Shown here in pieces: positions 17,986 through 26,529 of a stretch of DNA of 64,000 bases (the stretch's first letter is position 1; each line of letters begins with the position of its first letter). The notes below the pieces were generated by a model. It made no database searches and was not told where the DNA came from. It saw only the letters and a list, made by a program, of their open reading frames with translations. The stretch comes from LSUCC0057 sp048549915 (lineage in GTDB: Bacteria; Pseudomonadota; Gammaproteobacteria; Pseudomonadales; Porticoccaceae). Where the stretch lies: positions 62,001 through 126,000 of the forward strand of contig JBLYYE010000010.1 of the NCBI GenBank assembly GCA_048549915.1, in the 5' to 3' direction. The position numbers and the translations under genes are program-made.

Positions 17986-19242
17986 ATGAAAATAAAGTTA
18001 CTTCTCAGTTTTTTCACCGTTAACCTAATCGCAGTGGTGAGCCACTCCACACTCGCACAGACTGCCACTATGCCGCCCACAACTCTCCCCCTCAGTGAGC
18101 TGCGGCTGTTCACACAGGTCTTTGACCAAGTGCGGCGCGGCTACGTCGATGAGGTGAGCGATAGTGAGCTCCTTATCAGCAGCATCGAGGGTATGCTCTA
18201 TAAACTCGACCCCTACTCGCGCTATCTAGACCGCGACGAATACCGACAATTGCAGCAATTAACCAGCGGTAAATACGCGGGTATAGGTATAGAAGTAGCC
18301 GCCGAGGATGGCCTAATAAGAGTGATTTCACCGCTCGACCAGAGCCCGGCTCTGCGCGCTGGTATCCGCAGCGGCGATCTCATTATCGACATCGACGGTT
18401 CGTCACTGCGCGAACTCTCCCCCAGCAAAGCAGCAGAAAAGTTGCGCGGCCAGAGCGGCACCGCTCTACAACTGACGCTGATGCGCAGCACCCTCGACAA
18501 ACCATTCAATGTGACGCTCGCCCGCGAGATGATTAATATCGACTCTGTTCGCTACCGCCAGCTAGATTACGGTATTGGCTATATTCGCATTGCTCAGTTT
18601 CAAGACCAGACCGCGCAAGCGTTTGAACGCTCTCTCGATGAACTAAAAAAAGAGCCGTTCACGGGCCTTGTACTCGATCTTCGCAATAATCCCGGCGGTC
18701 TGGTTAGCAGCGCCGTCGATGTCGCATCGGCACTGCTCGATGGCGATACCGTGGTTTATACCGAGGGTCGTATCAACAGCGCCAACCAACTACTCAGCGC
18801 CGATCTGGGCGACAGCCTCAACGGTTTGCCGATCGTTATCCTCATTAATGAAGGCAGCGCCTCGGCTGCGGAAATTGTCGCCGGAGCTATTCAAGACAAC
18901 CGCCGTGGCGTAGTGCTTGGCACGCGCAGTTTTGGCAAGGGTTCTGTACAGACTATTATTCCCATTGAGGGTGGCCGCGCACTCAAATTAACCACTGCGC
19001 GCTACTTCACCCCCTCTGGGCGCTCTATTCAAGCCGAAGGTATAGATCCGGATATTGTCGTTGTGCGCGGACAATTTAAACCCGCAGAAGCCAACTTGGC
19101 AGTGCGCGAGGAGAACCTAGGCGGACACCTGGAGAATATAGAAAATAGCCGTCAATCTGAACAGCATGCCGTTAGAGAAGAGGACAACCAACTCGCCGAG
19201 GCAATGAACGTACTGCGCGCCGTCTCTCTACTGCGCGATTAA
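17986..19242 (+). CDS. ctpA: C-terminal processing protease CtpA (S41 family)
   Basis: A periplasmic serine protease that trims envelope proteins and cell-wall hydrolases. From the ATG at 17986 (GAGGT seven bases upstream) it has 418 residues: signal peptide to about residue 24, a helical N-terminal part, a PDZ domain at about 95-175 (GIGIEVAAEDGLIRV, then SGDLIIDIDG), and the S41 core. Catalytic Ser293 lies in GSASAAEIV and Lys318 in FGKGSVQ. The last 60 residues are charged and low in similarity. It converges on hisF with 12 bases between the stops and no visible hairpin. Confidence 0.94.
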   Translation: MKIKLLLSFFTVNLIAVVSHSTLAQTATMPPTTLPLSELRLFTQVFDQVRRGYVDEVSDSELLISSIEGMLYKLDPYSRYLDRDEYRQLQQLTSGKYAGIGIEVAAEDGLIRVISPLDQSPALRAGIRSGDLIIDIDGSSLRELSPSKAAEKLRGQSGTALQLTLMRSTLDKPFNVTLAREMINIDSVRYRQLDYGIGYIRIAQFQDQTAQAFERSLDELKKEPFTGLVLDLRNNPGGLVSSAVDVASALLDGDTVVYTEGRINSANQLLSADLGDSLNGLPIVILINEGSASAAEIVAGAIQDNRRGVVLGTRSFGKGSVQTIIPIEGGRALKLTTARYFTPSGRSIQAEGIDPDIVVVRGQFKPAEANLAVREENLGGHLENIENSRQSEQHAVREEDNQLAEAMNVLRAVSLLRD

Positions 19243-19254
19243 TAGCAGCCTTGC

Positions 19255-20022
19255 TCAGCGAACTTCTATCCCCGCCTCGCGCATAAAAGCTTTTGCCTCT
19301 GGCACGGTGTGCTCGCCAAAATGAAAAATACTGGCAGCTAAAACGGCATCGGCTTTTCCCAGAGTGACCCCATCGGCAAGATGTTGCAGATTGCCGACGC
19401 CACCGGAGGCGATCACTGGCACATCAACGGCGTCACTGATGCGCCGCGTGAGCTCTAGATCAAAGCCATTTTTGGTGCCGTCGCGATCCATACTGGTCAG
19501 CAGTATTTCCCCTGCGCCAAAGTCGGTCATTTTTACTGCCCACTCAATTGCATCGATACCGGTCGGCTTGCGTCCACCGTGGGTAAATATCTCCCAACGC
19601 GGCTGGTCCCCCTCTGCCACCTGCTTGGCATCGATTGCCACCACAATGCACTGGCTGCCAAAGCGCTCAGCGGCAGCGTGGACGAAGTCGGGGTTGTAAA
19701 CAGCCGCCGAATTGATCGATACCTTGTCAGCACCGGCATTGAGCAGGTTGCGAATATCTTGTAGTTCGCGCACTCCACCGCCAACCGTGAGCGGAATAAA
19801 CACCGATGCAGCCATACGTTCCACGGTATGGATCATGGTGTCACGATTTTCGTGGCTAGCGGTAATATCTAAAAAGGTGATCTCATCGGCGCCCTGTTGG
19901 TTGTAGCGTATAGCCACTTCAACGGGGTCGCCAGCATCTCGAATATCGACAAACTGCACCCCTTTAACTACGCGCCCGTTCTCAACATCTAAGCAGGGGA
20001 TTATACGTTTCGCCAAACCCAT
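19255..20022 (-). CDS. hisF: imidazole glycerol phosphate synthase, cyclase subunit
   Basis: HisF closes the imidazole ring in histidine synthesis using ammonia made by HisH. Starting at the ATG at 20022 gives 255 residues, the normal length, beginning MGLAKRIIPCLDVENGRVVKG with catalytic Asp12. VVAIDAKQ carries the second acid near residue 130, and phosphate-binding loops ASGGVGNLQHL and TVGGGVREL are present. The open frame extends 36 codons upstream into ribA, but that stretch is not family-like. It follows ribA by 4 bases on the same strand. No hisA, hisH or hisB is adjacent, which is unusual. Confidence 0.96.
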   Translation of the reverse strand: MGLAKRIIPCLDVENGRVVKGVQFVDIRDAGDPVEVAIRYNQQGADEITFLDITASHENRDTMIHTVERMAASVFIPLTVGGGVRELQDIRNLLNAGADKVSINSAAVYNPDFVHAAAERFGSQCIVVAIDAKQVAEGDQPRWEIFTHGGRKPTGIDAIEWAVKMTDFGAGEILLTSMDRDGTKNGFDLELTRRISDAVDVPVIASGGVGNLQHLADGVTLGKADAVLAASIFHFGEHTVPEAKAFMREAGIEVR

Positions 20023-20026
20023 CAGA

Positions 20027-20629
20027 TCAGTCCAGTAGGTGGCCGAGCTTGCCGGCCTTAGTTGAGAGGTATTTAGCGTTGTGCGGGTTACTCTGGGTCT
20101 GCAGTGGGCGCCGCTCCACAACTTTGGCACCGAGCGCTTCTAGCGCTGCCACCTTGCGTGGATTATTGGTCATCAAGATAATATTGTTGGCACCGAGATG
20201 TTCAAGCATGGGCTGACACAGTGCGTAATCGCGCTGGTCGGCACCAAAACCCAACTGTTCATTGGCCTCTACCGTATCGGCACCAGCATCTTGCAAATGG
20301 TAGGCCTTGATCTTGTTTAACAAACCAATACCACGCCCCTCCTGACGCAAGTAGAGGATCGCGCCGCGGCCGCGCTCGGCAATTGTCGCCATCGCCGCCT
20401 GCAGCTGGGCACCACAATCACAACGCAAGCTACCCAGTGCATCGCCTGTCAGACACTCGGAGTGAAGACGCAACAGCAGCGGCTCATCTCCCGCGCACTC
20501 ACCCATACTAATAATGATGTGTTCTTTGTCATTAGCAGCATCTTCAAAGCCGTGGATATCAAATGTGCCCCAGCGGGTGGGGAGCTTAGATTTTTCTATA
20601 AAACGCAACACCAAGATAGTGTCTCCCAA
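20027..20629 (-). CDS. ribA: GTP cyclohydrolase II
   Basis: RibA opens GTP to the first riboflavin precursor. The 200-residue protein has the zinc cysteines in the C-x10-C-x-C pattern (Cys59, Cys70, Cys72 in HSECLTGDALGSLRCDCG), the RQEGRGIGL active loop near residue 105, and the NNPRK motif near residue 155. It is the stand-alone, complete enzyme, which matters because the RibA half of the RibB fusion in this window lacks these cysteines. It is separated from pgpA by about 64 bases and leads directly into hisF. Confidence 0.96.
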   Translation of the reverse strand: MGDTILVLRFIEKSKLPTRWGTFDIHGFEDAANDKEHIIISMGECAGDEPLLLRLHSECLTGDALGSLRCDCGAQLQAAMATIAERGRGAILYLRQEGRGIGLLNKIKAYHLQDAGADTVEANEQLGFGADQRDYALCQPMLEHLGANNIILMTNNPRKVAALEALGAKVVERRPLQTQSNPHNAKYLSTKAGKLGHLLD

Positions 20630-20693
20630 TTTAAGCCGGCCACCATTGTAGCTCTCAATAGCGACTCGTAAAGCAAGATAAAAACCGCCACAA

Positions 20694-21206
20694 TCATCCG
20701 GAGGTTTGTTTGTATAGATCCAACCCGATTAGTAACCCTTGGCCTACTAAAGCGGCAAACAGGCCGGCAATGATATCGTCGAGCATAATGCCAAAACCGC
20801 CATCGATACGTTTGTCACACCAACTGATGGGCCACGGTTTGGCGATATCAAACACCCTGAACAGAACAAATCCCAACAGCGCCGCCGGCAGTGTCGCAGG
20901 CAATAGCGCCAACACTAACCACAGGCCTATAAATTCATCCCAGACAATACCGCCGTGATCGTGAACACCCAGTTGCTTAGCCGCCACACCACAGATAGCA
21001 ATGCCCGCAACACTGCCCAACGCTAACAACAACCACATCTGTGTGGTTGGCAACATTAACAGCAGGGGCCACAGTAGCAGCGCAGCCAGTGAACCGACTG
21101 TACCAGGAGCGCGCGGCGCCAAGCCACTGCCAAAACCGAAGGCGAGCAGCAATAGCGGTGAGCGCAGTAGCTGCGCGGGGCTGGGATTAACCGGCGAAAT
21201 GGTCAT
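20694..21206 (-). CDS. pgpA: phosphatidylglycerophosphatase A
   Basis: PgpA dephosphorylates phosphatidylglycerol phosphate in the inner membrane. The ATG at 21206 lies 20 bases inside the end of thiL and gives 170 residues, the usual size. Family marks are FGFGSGLAPRAPGTVGSL near residue 18, the DEFIGLW metal site near residue 80 (IVWDEFIGLWLV), and the conserved FRVFDIAKPWPI with DDIIAG near the end. Four hydrophobic segments are visible. A longer open frame continues upstream through thiL but is a shadow of it. Confidence 0.94.
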   Translation of the reverse strand: MTISPVNPSPAQLLRSPLLLLAFGFGSGLAPRAPGTVGSLAALLLWPLLLMLPTTQMWLLLALGSVAGIAICGVAAKQLGVHDHGGIVWDEFIGLWLVLALLPATLPAALLGFVLFRVFDIAKPWPISWCDKRIDGGFGIMLDDIIAGLFAALVGQGLLIGLDLYKQTSG

Positions 21207-22161
21207 AGCCGCCTCGCAACTCTGAAAGCAGGGTCTCTTGACGATCGCCGTTGAGATCGGTGACACAGAGTGAAGGCTCTGAGCTAAGCGCAACGATTTC
21301 CCCGACATCGGTGCACTCAATCGGCACGGCATTGTGCAGCGCTGCCGGCACGGTAAAACAGAGGCGGTAGTCATCGCCGCCGCGCAATGCCCACTCGAGG
21401 CTCTGTGCGTTGCGCAGCATGCCATCGGCAAGCGGTATTTGGCGGCTATCAATTGACGCGTTGACACCGCTTGCGCGGCAGAGATGACCCAGATCAGCGA
21501 GCAAGCCGTCAGAGAGATCAATAGCGCTATTAGCTACAGCGGCCAGCGCCGAACCCAACTCTATAGCGGGCTGTGGCGCGTTGTAACGGGCTAAAAGATA
21601 CTCTTGCAGGGACTCGTCTGCACTCCAACGGTTTTCAATCAGCGCCAGTGCCGCAGCGCCATCTCCGAGCGAGCCACTGACAAAAATACGATCTCCCGGC
21701 TGTGCGTTGTGACGACACAGCGCAGAGCCCGCAGTCACCTCACCCATGACCGTGAGAGTCAGCGTTAAAGGGCCGCGGCTGGTATCACCGCCAACCAAAG
21801 CAACATTGTGCGCTGATAGCGCCTGTTTAAGACCGCGACTAAACGGTCGCAGCCAGTCGTCATTAGCCAACTCGGCGGGCAGCGTCAGCGCCAGTGTCAC
21901 CCAGCGCGGAGTTGCACCCATAGCGGCCAGATCACTGAGATTGACACCGACCGTGCGTGTCGCAATAGCGAACGGATCGTAATTGTGAGGAAAATGTATT
22001 CCCTCGACCAGCGTATCGGTAGCGGCCACTAACTGCTGCCCCGGAGTGATATCTAACAGTGCAGCGTCATCGCCAATACCCAACTCCACGCCCAACTCAG
22101 AATCACTGCGCGGAGCCCAGCTGGAGAAGTAGTCGGCGATTAAGGCAAATTCACTGCTCAT
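21187..22161 (-). CDS. thiL: thiamine-monophosphate kinase
   Basis: ThiL phosphorylates thiamine monophosphate to the active diphosphate. At 324 residues it has normal length. It begins SEFALIADYFSSW, followed by the ATP/Mg motifs GIGDDAALL, ATDTLVEGIHF and LSDLAAMGATP. The GGDTSRGP strand and ISDG-equivalent AIDLSDGLLADLGHL follow, and the closing segment has RGGDDYRLCF in place of the usual GGEDYEL. It lies between nusB and pgpA, a common arrangement. Confidence 0.95.
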   Translation of the reverse strand: MSSEFALIADYFSSWAPRSDSELGVELGIGDDAALLDITPGQQLVAATDTLVEGIHFPHNYDPFAIATRTVGVNLSDLAAMGATPRWVTLALTLPAELANDDWLRPFSRGLKQALSAHNVALVGGDTSRGPLTLTLTVMGEVTAGSALCRHNAQPGDRIFVSGSLGDGAAALALIENRWSADESLQEYLLARYNAPQPAIELGSALAAVANSAIDLSDGLLADLGHLCRASGVNASIDSRQIPLADGMLRNAQSLEWALRGGDDYRLCFTVPAALHNAVPIECTDVGEIVALSSEPSLCVTDLNGDRQETLLSELRGGYDHFAG

Positions 22162-22166
22162 ACCAA

Positions 22167-22604
22167 TTATCTTTTGTTAGCTTCAAATTCTGCACTGCGC
22201 AGCTGTGCCGCCACTTTATCTAACACGCCGTTGATATATTTATAGGCGTCGGTGGGCCCAAAGGTCTTGGCTAAGTTCACCCCTTCATTAATAACCACCT
22301 TGTAGGGCACGTCGAGACGCTCGGCAAACTCGTAGCTGGCCAAACGCAGTACCGCCCGAGAAATAGGATCTAACTCTGCAACGGTGCGGTCGAGATGCTC
22401 AGAGTAATGCGCATCTATCTGGCTCAGCTGTTTAGGTATTGCGTAAAGAACTTCGTGGAAAAGTTCCACATCGGCCTTGCTCATGTTGTTGTCGACATGA
22501 AACTCCGCCTCGATAGTAGCCAGATCACAGCCACCCAGGTCCCATGAGTAGAGAGCCTGAACTAAAAGTCTACGGGTTTTTTGACGCTGTTTAGGAGTTG
22601 CCAT
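22167..22604 (-). CDS. nusB: transcription antitermination factor NusB
   Basis: NusB joins NusE (S10) on boxA RNA to support antitermination in ribosomal RNA operons. The 145-residue all-helical protein starts MATPKQRQKTRRLLVQALYSWDL with the arginine-rich RNA-binding N-terminus, and ends with the conserved block VINEGVNLAKTFGPTDAYKYINGVLD. It follows ribH by one base on the same strand and precedes thiL by five, so the group is surely one operon. Confidence 0.96.
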   Translation of the reverse strand: MATPKQRQKTRRLLVQALYSWDLGGCDLATIEAEFHVDNNMSKADVELFHEVLYAIPKQLSQIDAHYSEHLDRTVAELDPISRAVLRLASYEFAERLDVPYKVVINEGVNLAKTFGPTDAYKYINGVLDKVAAQLRSAEFEANKR

Positions 22605-22605
22605 A

Positions 22606-23082
22606 TCAGCCTTTAATCGCTTTGAGTGCTGTTATCATTTCGAGTACCGTCAGCGCGGCCTCGCGCCCTTTGTTCTCTTCGTTATCGCTGCTGCGCAGCT
22701 CCGCCTGCAGGAGATCGTCGGTGGTCAGCAGCCCAAAGCCAACTGGCAAATGGCTGTGCAAGCTCACCTCGCCTATTCCGCGAGTCGTTTCCGCACAAAC
22801 ATAATCAAAATGTGGCGTGTCTCCGCGAATAACACAGCCCAGTGCGATTACCGCATCGAAGCGGCCGCTTTGGGCTGCCTGCTGGACGGCGAGTGGCAGC
22901 TCAAACGCACCGGGCACACGAAAGCTCTCGATTGCCTCACTGGCTACGCCATTCTCAGACAGCGTCTGCTGTGCAGCTGATAAAAGCGGGTCGGTAATAT
23001 TGCCATTCCAGCGCGCTGCAATAACCGCAAAGCGGGCGCTACCCACTTCAAATTGGGTGGTATCGGGGCGGTACTCGCTCAT
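22606..23082 (-). CDS. ribH: 6,7-dimethyl-8-ribityllumazine synthase
   Basis: RibH condenses the two riboflavin precursors into lumazine and usually forms pentamers or capsids. The 158-residue protein shows the FAVIAARWN start, VPGAFELPLAV, the active-site loop GCVIRGDTPHFDYVC with the catalytic histidine, and PVGFGLLTTD. It sits between ribB and nusB with a one-base gap to nusB. The length and motifs are those of a functional enzyme. Confidence 0.96.
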   Translation of the reverse strand: MSEYRPDTTQFEVGSARFAVIAARWNGNITDPLLSAAQQTLSENGVASEAIESFRVPGAFELPLAVQQAAQSGRFDAVIALGCVIRGDTPHFDYVCAETTRGIGEVSLHSHLPVGFGLLTTDDLLQAELRSSDNEENKGREAALTVLEMITALKAIKG

Positions 23083-23113
23083 CGGCGAACTCCTCTGTTA
23101 ATCGATTTCTGGT

Positions 23114-24226
23114 TTATTCGGGATCGACGTGTTCAACCACTTCCAAGTCAAATCCTGAAATACCGGTAAATTTAAATGGCGCGCTCATCAGACGCATTTT
23201 GCGCACACCCAGATCAAGTAAAATTTGTGAGCCAGCGCCTACCTGCTGAAAGACCTTTTCAGTCGCTAACGGGGCTGCCGTACGGCCATTGGGCGCTGCG
23301 ATCATCTCGATAGTGCGCTCAACATCGTCGGCGCTCTCTGGGTAGTAGAGCACCACTACGACGCCGCGGCCTTCAGCAGCAACACGCGCCAAAGCCTTTT
23401 GAATCGTCCAACTGGCATACTCTGCCGCTTCCAGACCGAGAATATCGCGACTAGTGCGGCTGATGTGTACGCGCGTCAATACTGGCTGACCGTCGTCGAT
23501 ATCGCCAATACTCATAGCAAAGTGTTTCTCATTGCGCGCCAAGTCGTTGTAGGTGCGCAGAGTAAATTCGCCGTATGCAGTGTTGACCTGTCTTTTAGCA
23601 ACACACTCGGTGGTTTTTTCGGTCACCAAGCGGTGGTGAATAAGATCGGCGATGGTGCCAATTTTCAGATCGTGCTTAGCAGCAAACAGCAACAGGTCGT
23701 CGCGCCGCGCCATAGTGCCGTCTTCGTTCATAATCTCAACGATTACCGCAGCCGGCTCAAAACCCGCCAAGCGCGCCAGATCACACCCAGCTTCAGTGTG
23801 GCCCGCGCGGCTCAAGACACCACCGGGCTGAGCTTTAAGCGGAAAGATATGCCCGGGCTGAACAATATCTTGTGGCCGCGCAGTGGCGGCGACAGCGGCT
23901 TGAACTGTGCGGGCGCGATCAGCAGCGGAAATCCCAGTAGTGACGCCGGTCGCCGCTTCAATAGAAAGTGTAAACGGAGTGCCGTGGCTTGAGCCATTGG
24001 CATTGACCATCATCGGCAAGGCCAGCTGTTCGCAGCGCTGCTCGCTGAGCGTGAGGCAGACCAAACCGCGCGCGTGGGTCGCCATGAAGTTAATATCCTC
24101 TGGCCGCACCATAGTGGCAGCCATGACTAAATCGCCCTCGTTCTCTCGGTCCTCATCGTCCATCAAAATCACCATCTTGCCGTGGCGGATGTCGTCGATG
24201 ATCTCTTCTACACTATTTAACTTCAT
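23114..24226 (-). CDS. ribB: 3,4-dihydroxy-2-butanone 4-phosphate synthase with degenerate RibA-like domain
   Basis: Residues 1 to about 205 are a full RibB enzyme, which makes the four-carbon riboflavin precursor: DDEDRENEGDLVMAA near residue 24, THARGLVCL, and HTEAGCDLARLAGF with the catalytic histidine and glutamate. Residues about 215-370 align with GTP cyclohydrolase II in outline but have no zinc cysteines and no RQEGRGIGL loop, so this half should not make the GTP product. Such RibB-plus-inactive-domain fusions (RibBX) are known in gammaproteobacteria. The complete ribA at 20027-20629 fits this. The 55-base gap to ribE is too short for an FMN riboswitch. Confidence 0.93.
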   Translation of the reverse strand: MKLNSVEEIIDDIRHGKMVILMDDEDRENEGDLVMAATMVRPEDINFMATHARGLVCLTLSEQRCEQLALPMMVNANGSSHGTPFTLSIEAATGVTTGISAADRARTVQAAVAATARPQDIVQPGHIFPLKAQPGGVLSRAGHTEAGCDLARLAGFEPAAVIVEIMNEDGTMARRDDLLLFAAKHDLKIGTIADLIHHRLVTEKTTECVAKRQVNTAYGEFTLRTYNDLARNEKHFAMSIGDIDDGQPVLTRVHISRTSRDILGLEAAEYASWTIQKALARVAAEGRGVVVVLYYPESADDVERTIEMIAAPNGRTAAPLATEKVFQQVGAGSQILLDLGVRKMRLMSAPFKFTGISGFDLEVVEHVDPE

Positions 24227-24281
24227 GAACTCATTTCTCGGTTATCACTCAAAAAATTTCTGCAACCTGCACAGGCTTTGC

Positions 24282-24878
24282 TCAATCGCGCTCGGCAAGC
24301 AAGCGTTCGAGGTAACGCGCGACTAAATCAACCTCTAAGTTGACTGCGCTGCCTACCTGGTAGGTGCCAATAATGGTGTTGTCTATGGTGTGTGGGATAA
24401 TACATATCTCAAACTCTGCATCCTCAACTACATTGACTGTGAGGCTAGTACCATCGATGGTGATAGACCCTTTTGGGGCAATATAACGTGCCAACTCAGC
24501 TGGCGCGCGCAGGCGGAAACGCTCGCTGCGGGCATCGCTGTGGCGCGACACCACCTCACCGAGCCCGTCGACATGACCAGAGACCATATGACCACCAAAA
24601 CGATCGCCCGCTTGCATTGCTTTTTCTAGATTGATCGAAGAGCCAACCTGCCAGCCACCAATCGTGGTGAGGTCGAGTGATTCAACCGATACATCGACAG
24701 CAAACTGCTGGCCGTTGAGCTCCACAGCAGTCAAACAGCAACCGTTACAGGCGATACTGTCGCCCAATTTGACATCGTCCATCGACAGCTCGCCGGCGTC
24801 GATAGTGAGCCGCAAGTCGCCACCGCGCGGCTCTAACTGTGCGATGGTTCCCACTGCGGCAATAATTCCAGTAAACAT
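24282..24878 (-). CDS. ribE: riboflavin synthase, alpha chain
   Basis: This enzyme dismutates two lumazines to riboflavin. The 198-residue protein is two tandem Greek-key barrels, each opening with a similar block: MFTGIIAAVGTI at residue 1 and FGGHMVSGHVDGLGEV near residue 95. The GCCLTAVEL and TIDGTSLTV strands mark equivalent places in the two halves. It lies between ribD and ribB on the minus strand. Some authors call this gene ribC in E. coli. Confidence 0.95.
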   Translation of the reverse strand: MFTGIIAAVGTIAQLEPRGGDLRLTIDAGELSMDDVKLGDSIACNGCCLTAVELNGQQFAVDVSVESLDLTTIGGWQVGSSINLEKAMQAGDRFGGHMVSGHVDGLGEVVSRHSDARSERFRLRAPAELARYIAPKGSITIDGTSLTVNVVEDAEFEICIIPHTIDNTIIGTYQVGSAVNLEVDLVARYLERLLAERD

Positions 24879-24902
24879 TTTATTCTCCTATTGGCTGCGG
24901 GT

Positions 24903-26060
24903 TTAGTAGTCTTTATCTGGGCTAAAGGTGAGACGCAGATCTTCGCCAATCTGGCGGCAGTCACTCATACTCAAAGCTAAGTGGGCATCAATAGTGACAA
25001 TCGGTAGATCAAACATCGGCCGAGCATCTGAACCGAACAATTTGGGTGCAACGTAACAGACCAGCTCATCAATTAAACCGGCACCGACAAAGGCGCCAGC
25101 AAGGCCAGCACCCGCTTCTACTAACAACTCGTTACAGCCGCGCTGCGTCAGTGCTGCAACCAGTGCAGCAAGATTGACTCGGCCACCGTCGGCGGCCAGC
25201 GTTAAAATCTCGAGATCACTTTTGGCCGCCCTTAACTGCAATGCCTGGGGCTCGTCTGCCGAGCGCAATGTCGCCACTAATATCGGTCCGGGCTGTTTTA
25301 ACAGCGCAGCATCGGCACAGAGCCGCAGCTGGCTGTCGACTACCACGCGCAGCGGTTGACGAATAGCGCCGTCTTCAGCCGCAACATCACGCACGGTCAT
25401 AGAGGGGTCGTCGTAGCTCACTGTGCCGATTCCGGTCACTACCGCGCAGCTGCGCGCACGCAGTTGCTGCACATCCGCGCGAGCTGCGGGCGAGGTAATC
25501 CACTGGCTCTGGCCACTGGCCATCGCCGTGCGGCCGTCCAAGCTCATCGCTGTTTTTACACTGATCCACGGCTCGGACTGCTCATGGCGCTTAAAAAAGC
25601 CGCGGTTGAGCTGTCGCGCCTGCGCCTCTAATAGTGGCCCGCAAACGGTTATCCCAGCAGCCTGCAGTCGCTCAAGGCCCTCACCGGCAACCGCTGGGTT
25701 TGGATCTTGGCTGGCATAAATTAGCTCAGACACGCCGGCCTCTATCAGCGCATCGGCACACGGGCCGGTTCTTCCGGTGTGGCTGCACGGCTCAAGCGTG
25801 ACATAGACCGTTGCCCCGCGCGCACGCGCGCCGGCCATCTCCAATGCCAAAACTTCAGCGTGAGCCTCACCAGCACGCAGATGCCAACCTTCACCGACCA
25901 CTTGATCTTGGTTGACGATCACGCAACCCACCATCGGATTGGGTGCCACACTGACGCGACCGCGCTCTGCCAACTGCAACGCGCGAGCCATAAACTGCTG
26001 CTGTTGCGCCGTAAAACTCTGTGCTGGCTGAACGGTGGCGGGGGATAGCGCATTGTTCAT
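24903..26060 (-). CDS. ribD: bifunctional riboflavin deaminase/reductase
   Basis: RibD first deaminates and then reduces the pyrimidine intermediate. The 385-residue protein has an N-terminal zinc deaminase: the HAEVLALE motif near residue 71 and the PCSHTGRTGPCADAL motif near residue 97. From about residue 165 it has the reductase domain starting PWISVKTAMSLDGRTA. The ATG overlaps the nrdR stop (ATGA at 26057-26060), so nrdR and ribD are coupled. Length and both catalytic motifs are intact. Confidence 0.95.
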   Translation of the reverse strand: MNNALSPATVQPAQSFTAQQQQFMARALQLAERGRVSVAPNPMVGCVIVNQDQVVGEGWHLRAGEAHAEVLALEMAGARARGATVYVTLEPCSHTGRTGPCADALIEAGVSELIYASQDPNPAVAGEGLERLQAAGITVCGPLLEAQARQLNRGFFKRHEQSEPWISVKTAMSLDGRTAMASGQSQWITSPAARADVQQLRARSCAVVTGIGTVSYDDPSMTVRDVAAEDGAIRQPLRVVVDSQLRLCADAALLKQPGPILVATLRSADEPQALQLRAAKSDLEILTLAADGGRVNLAALVAALTQRGCNELLVEAGAGLAGAFVGAGLIDELVCYVAPKLFGSDARPMFDLPIVTIDAHLALSMSDCRQIGEDLRLTFSPDKDY

Positions 26061-26518
26061 GCATCGACCCCTTTGGCGAGACGGTTTAGCTCGTCTTGGA
26101 ATTCACTAATATCTTGGAAACTGCGATAAACCGAGGCAAAACGAACATAGGCGACTTTATCTAACTCACTCAGGCGCTGCATGACTTGTTCACCAACCAC
26201 CCGAGAGGGCACTTCGCGCTCACCTGCTGCCTGCAAAGCGTGCTTAATCGCGCTAATCGCACCTTCTATCTGCTCCATGGCCACCGGGCGTTTCTCCAGC
26301 GCGCGAAGTAACCCGGAGCGCAATTTAGTTTCATCGAACGGTTCGCGCGTACCATCGCTTTTGATGATGCGCGGCATCAACAGCTCGGCAATTTCATAGG
26401 TAGTGAAGCGCTCGCTGCAGCTGAGACATTCGCGGCGACGGCGCACTTGGCCACCCTCAGCTACCAGCCGAGAGTCGATCACCTTAGTCTCCAATGCATT
26501 ACAAAATGGGCAGTACAC
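26057..26518 (-). CDS. nrdR: transcriptional repressor NrdR
   Basis: NrdR represses ribonucleotide reductase genes according to ATP/dATP level. The 153-residue protein has the zinc ribbon MYCPFC near the start with CLSC around residue 36, and then an ATP-cone domain (residues about 49-140) with RIIKSDGTREPFDETKL. No ribonucleotide reductase gene is in the window. It sits in the usual place between glyA and ribD. Confidence 0.96.
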   Translation of the reverse strand: MYCPFCNALETKVIDSRLVAEGGQVRRRRECLSCSERFTTYEIAELLMPRIIKSDGTREPFDETKLRSGLLRALEKRPVAMEQIEGAISAIKHALQAAGEREVPSRVVGEQVMQRLSELDKVAYVRFASVYRSFQDISEFQDELNRLAKGVDA

Positions 26519-26529
26519 AGCAACTCCAG

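Noticed and set aside
24227..24281. possible FMN riboswitch before ribB
   Set aside because: The gap to ribE is 55 bases, too short for the RFN element, and none of its conserved blocks is present.
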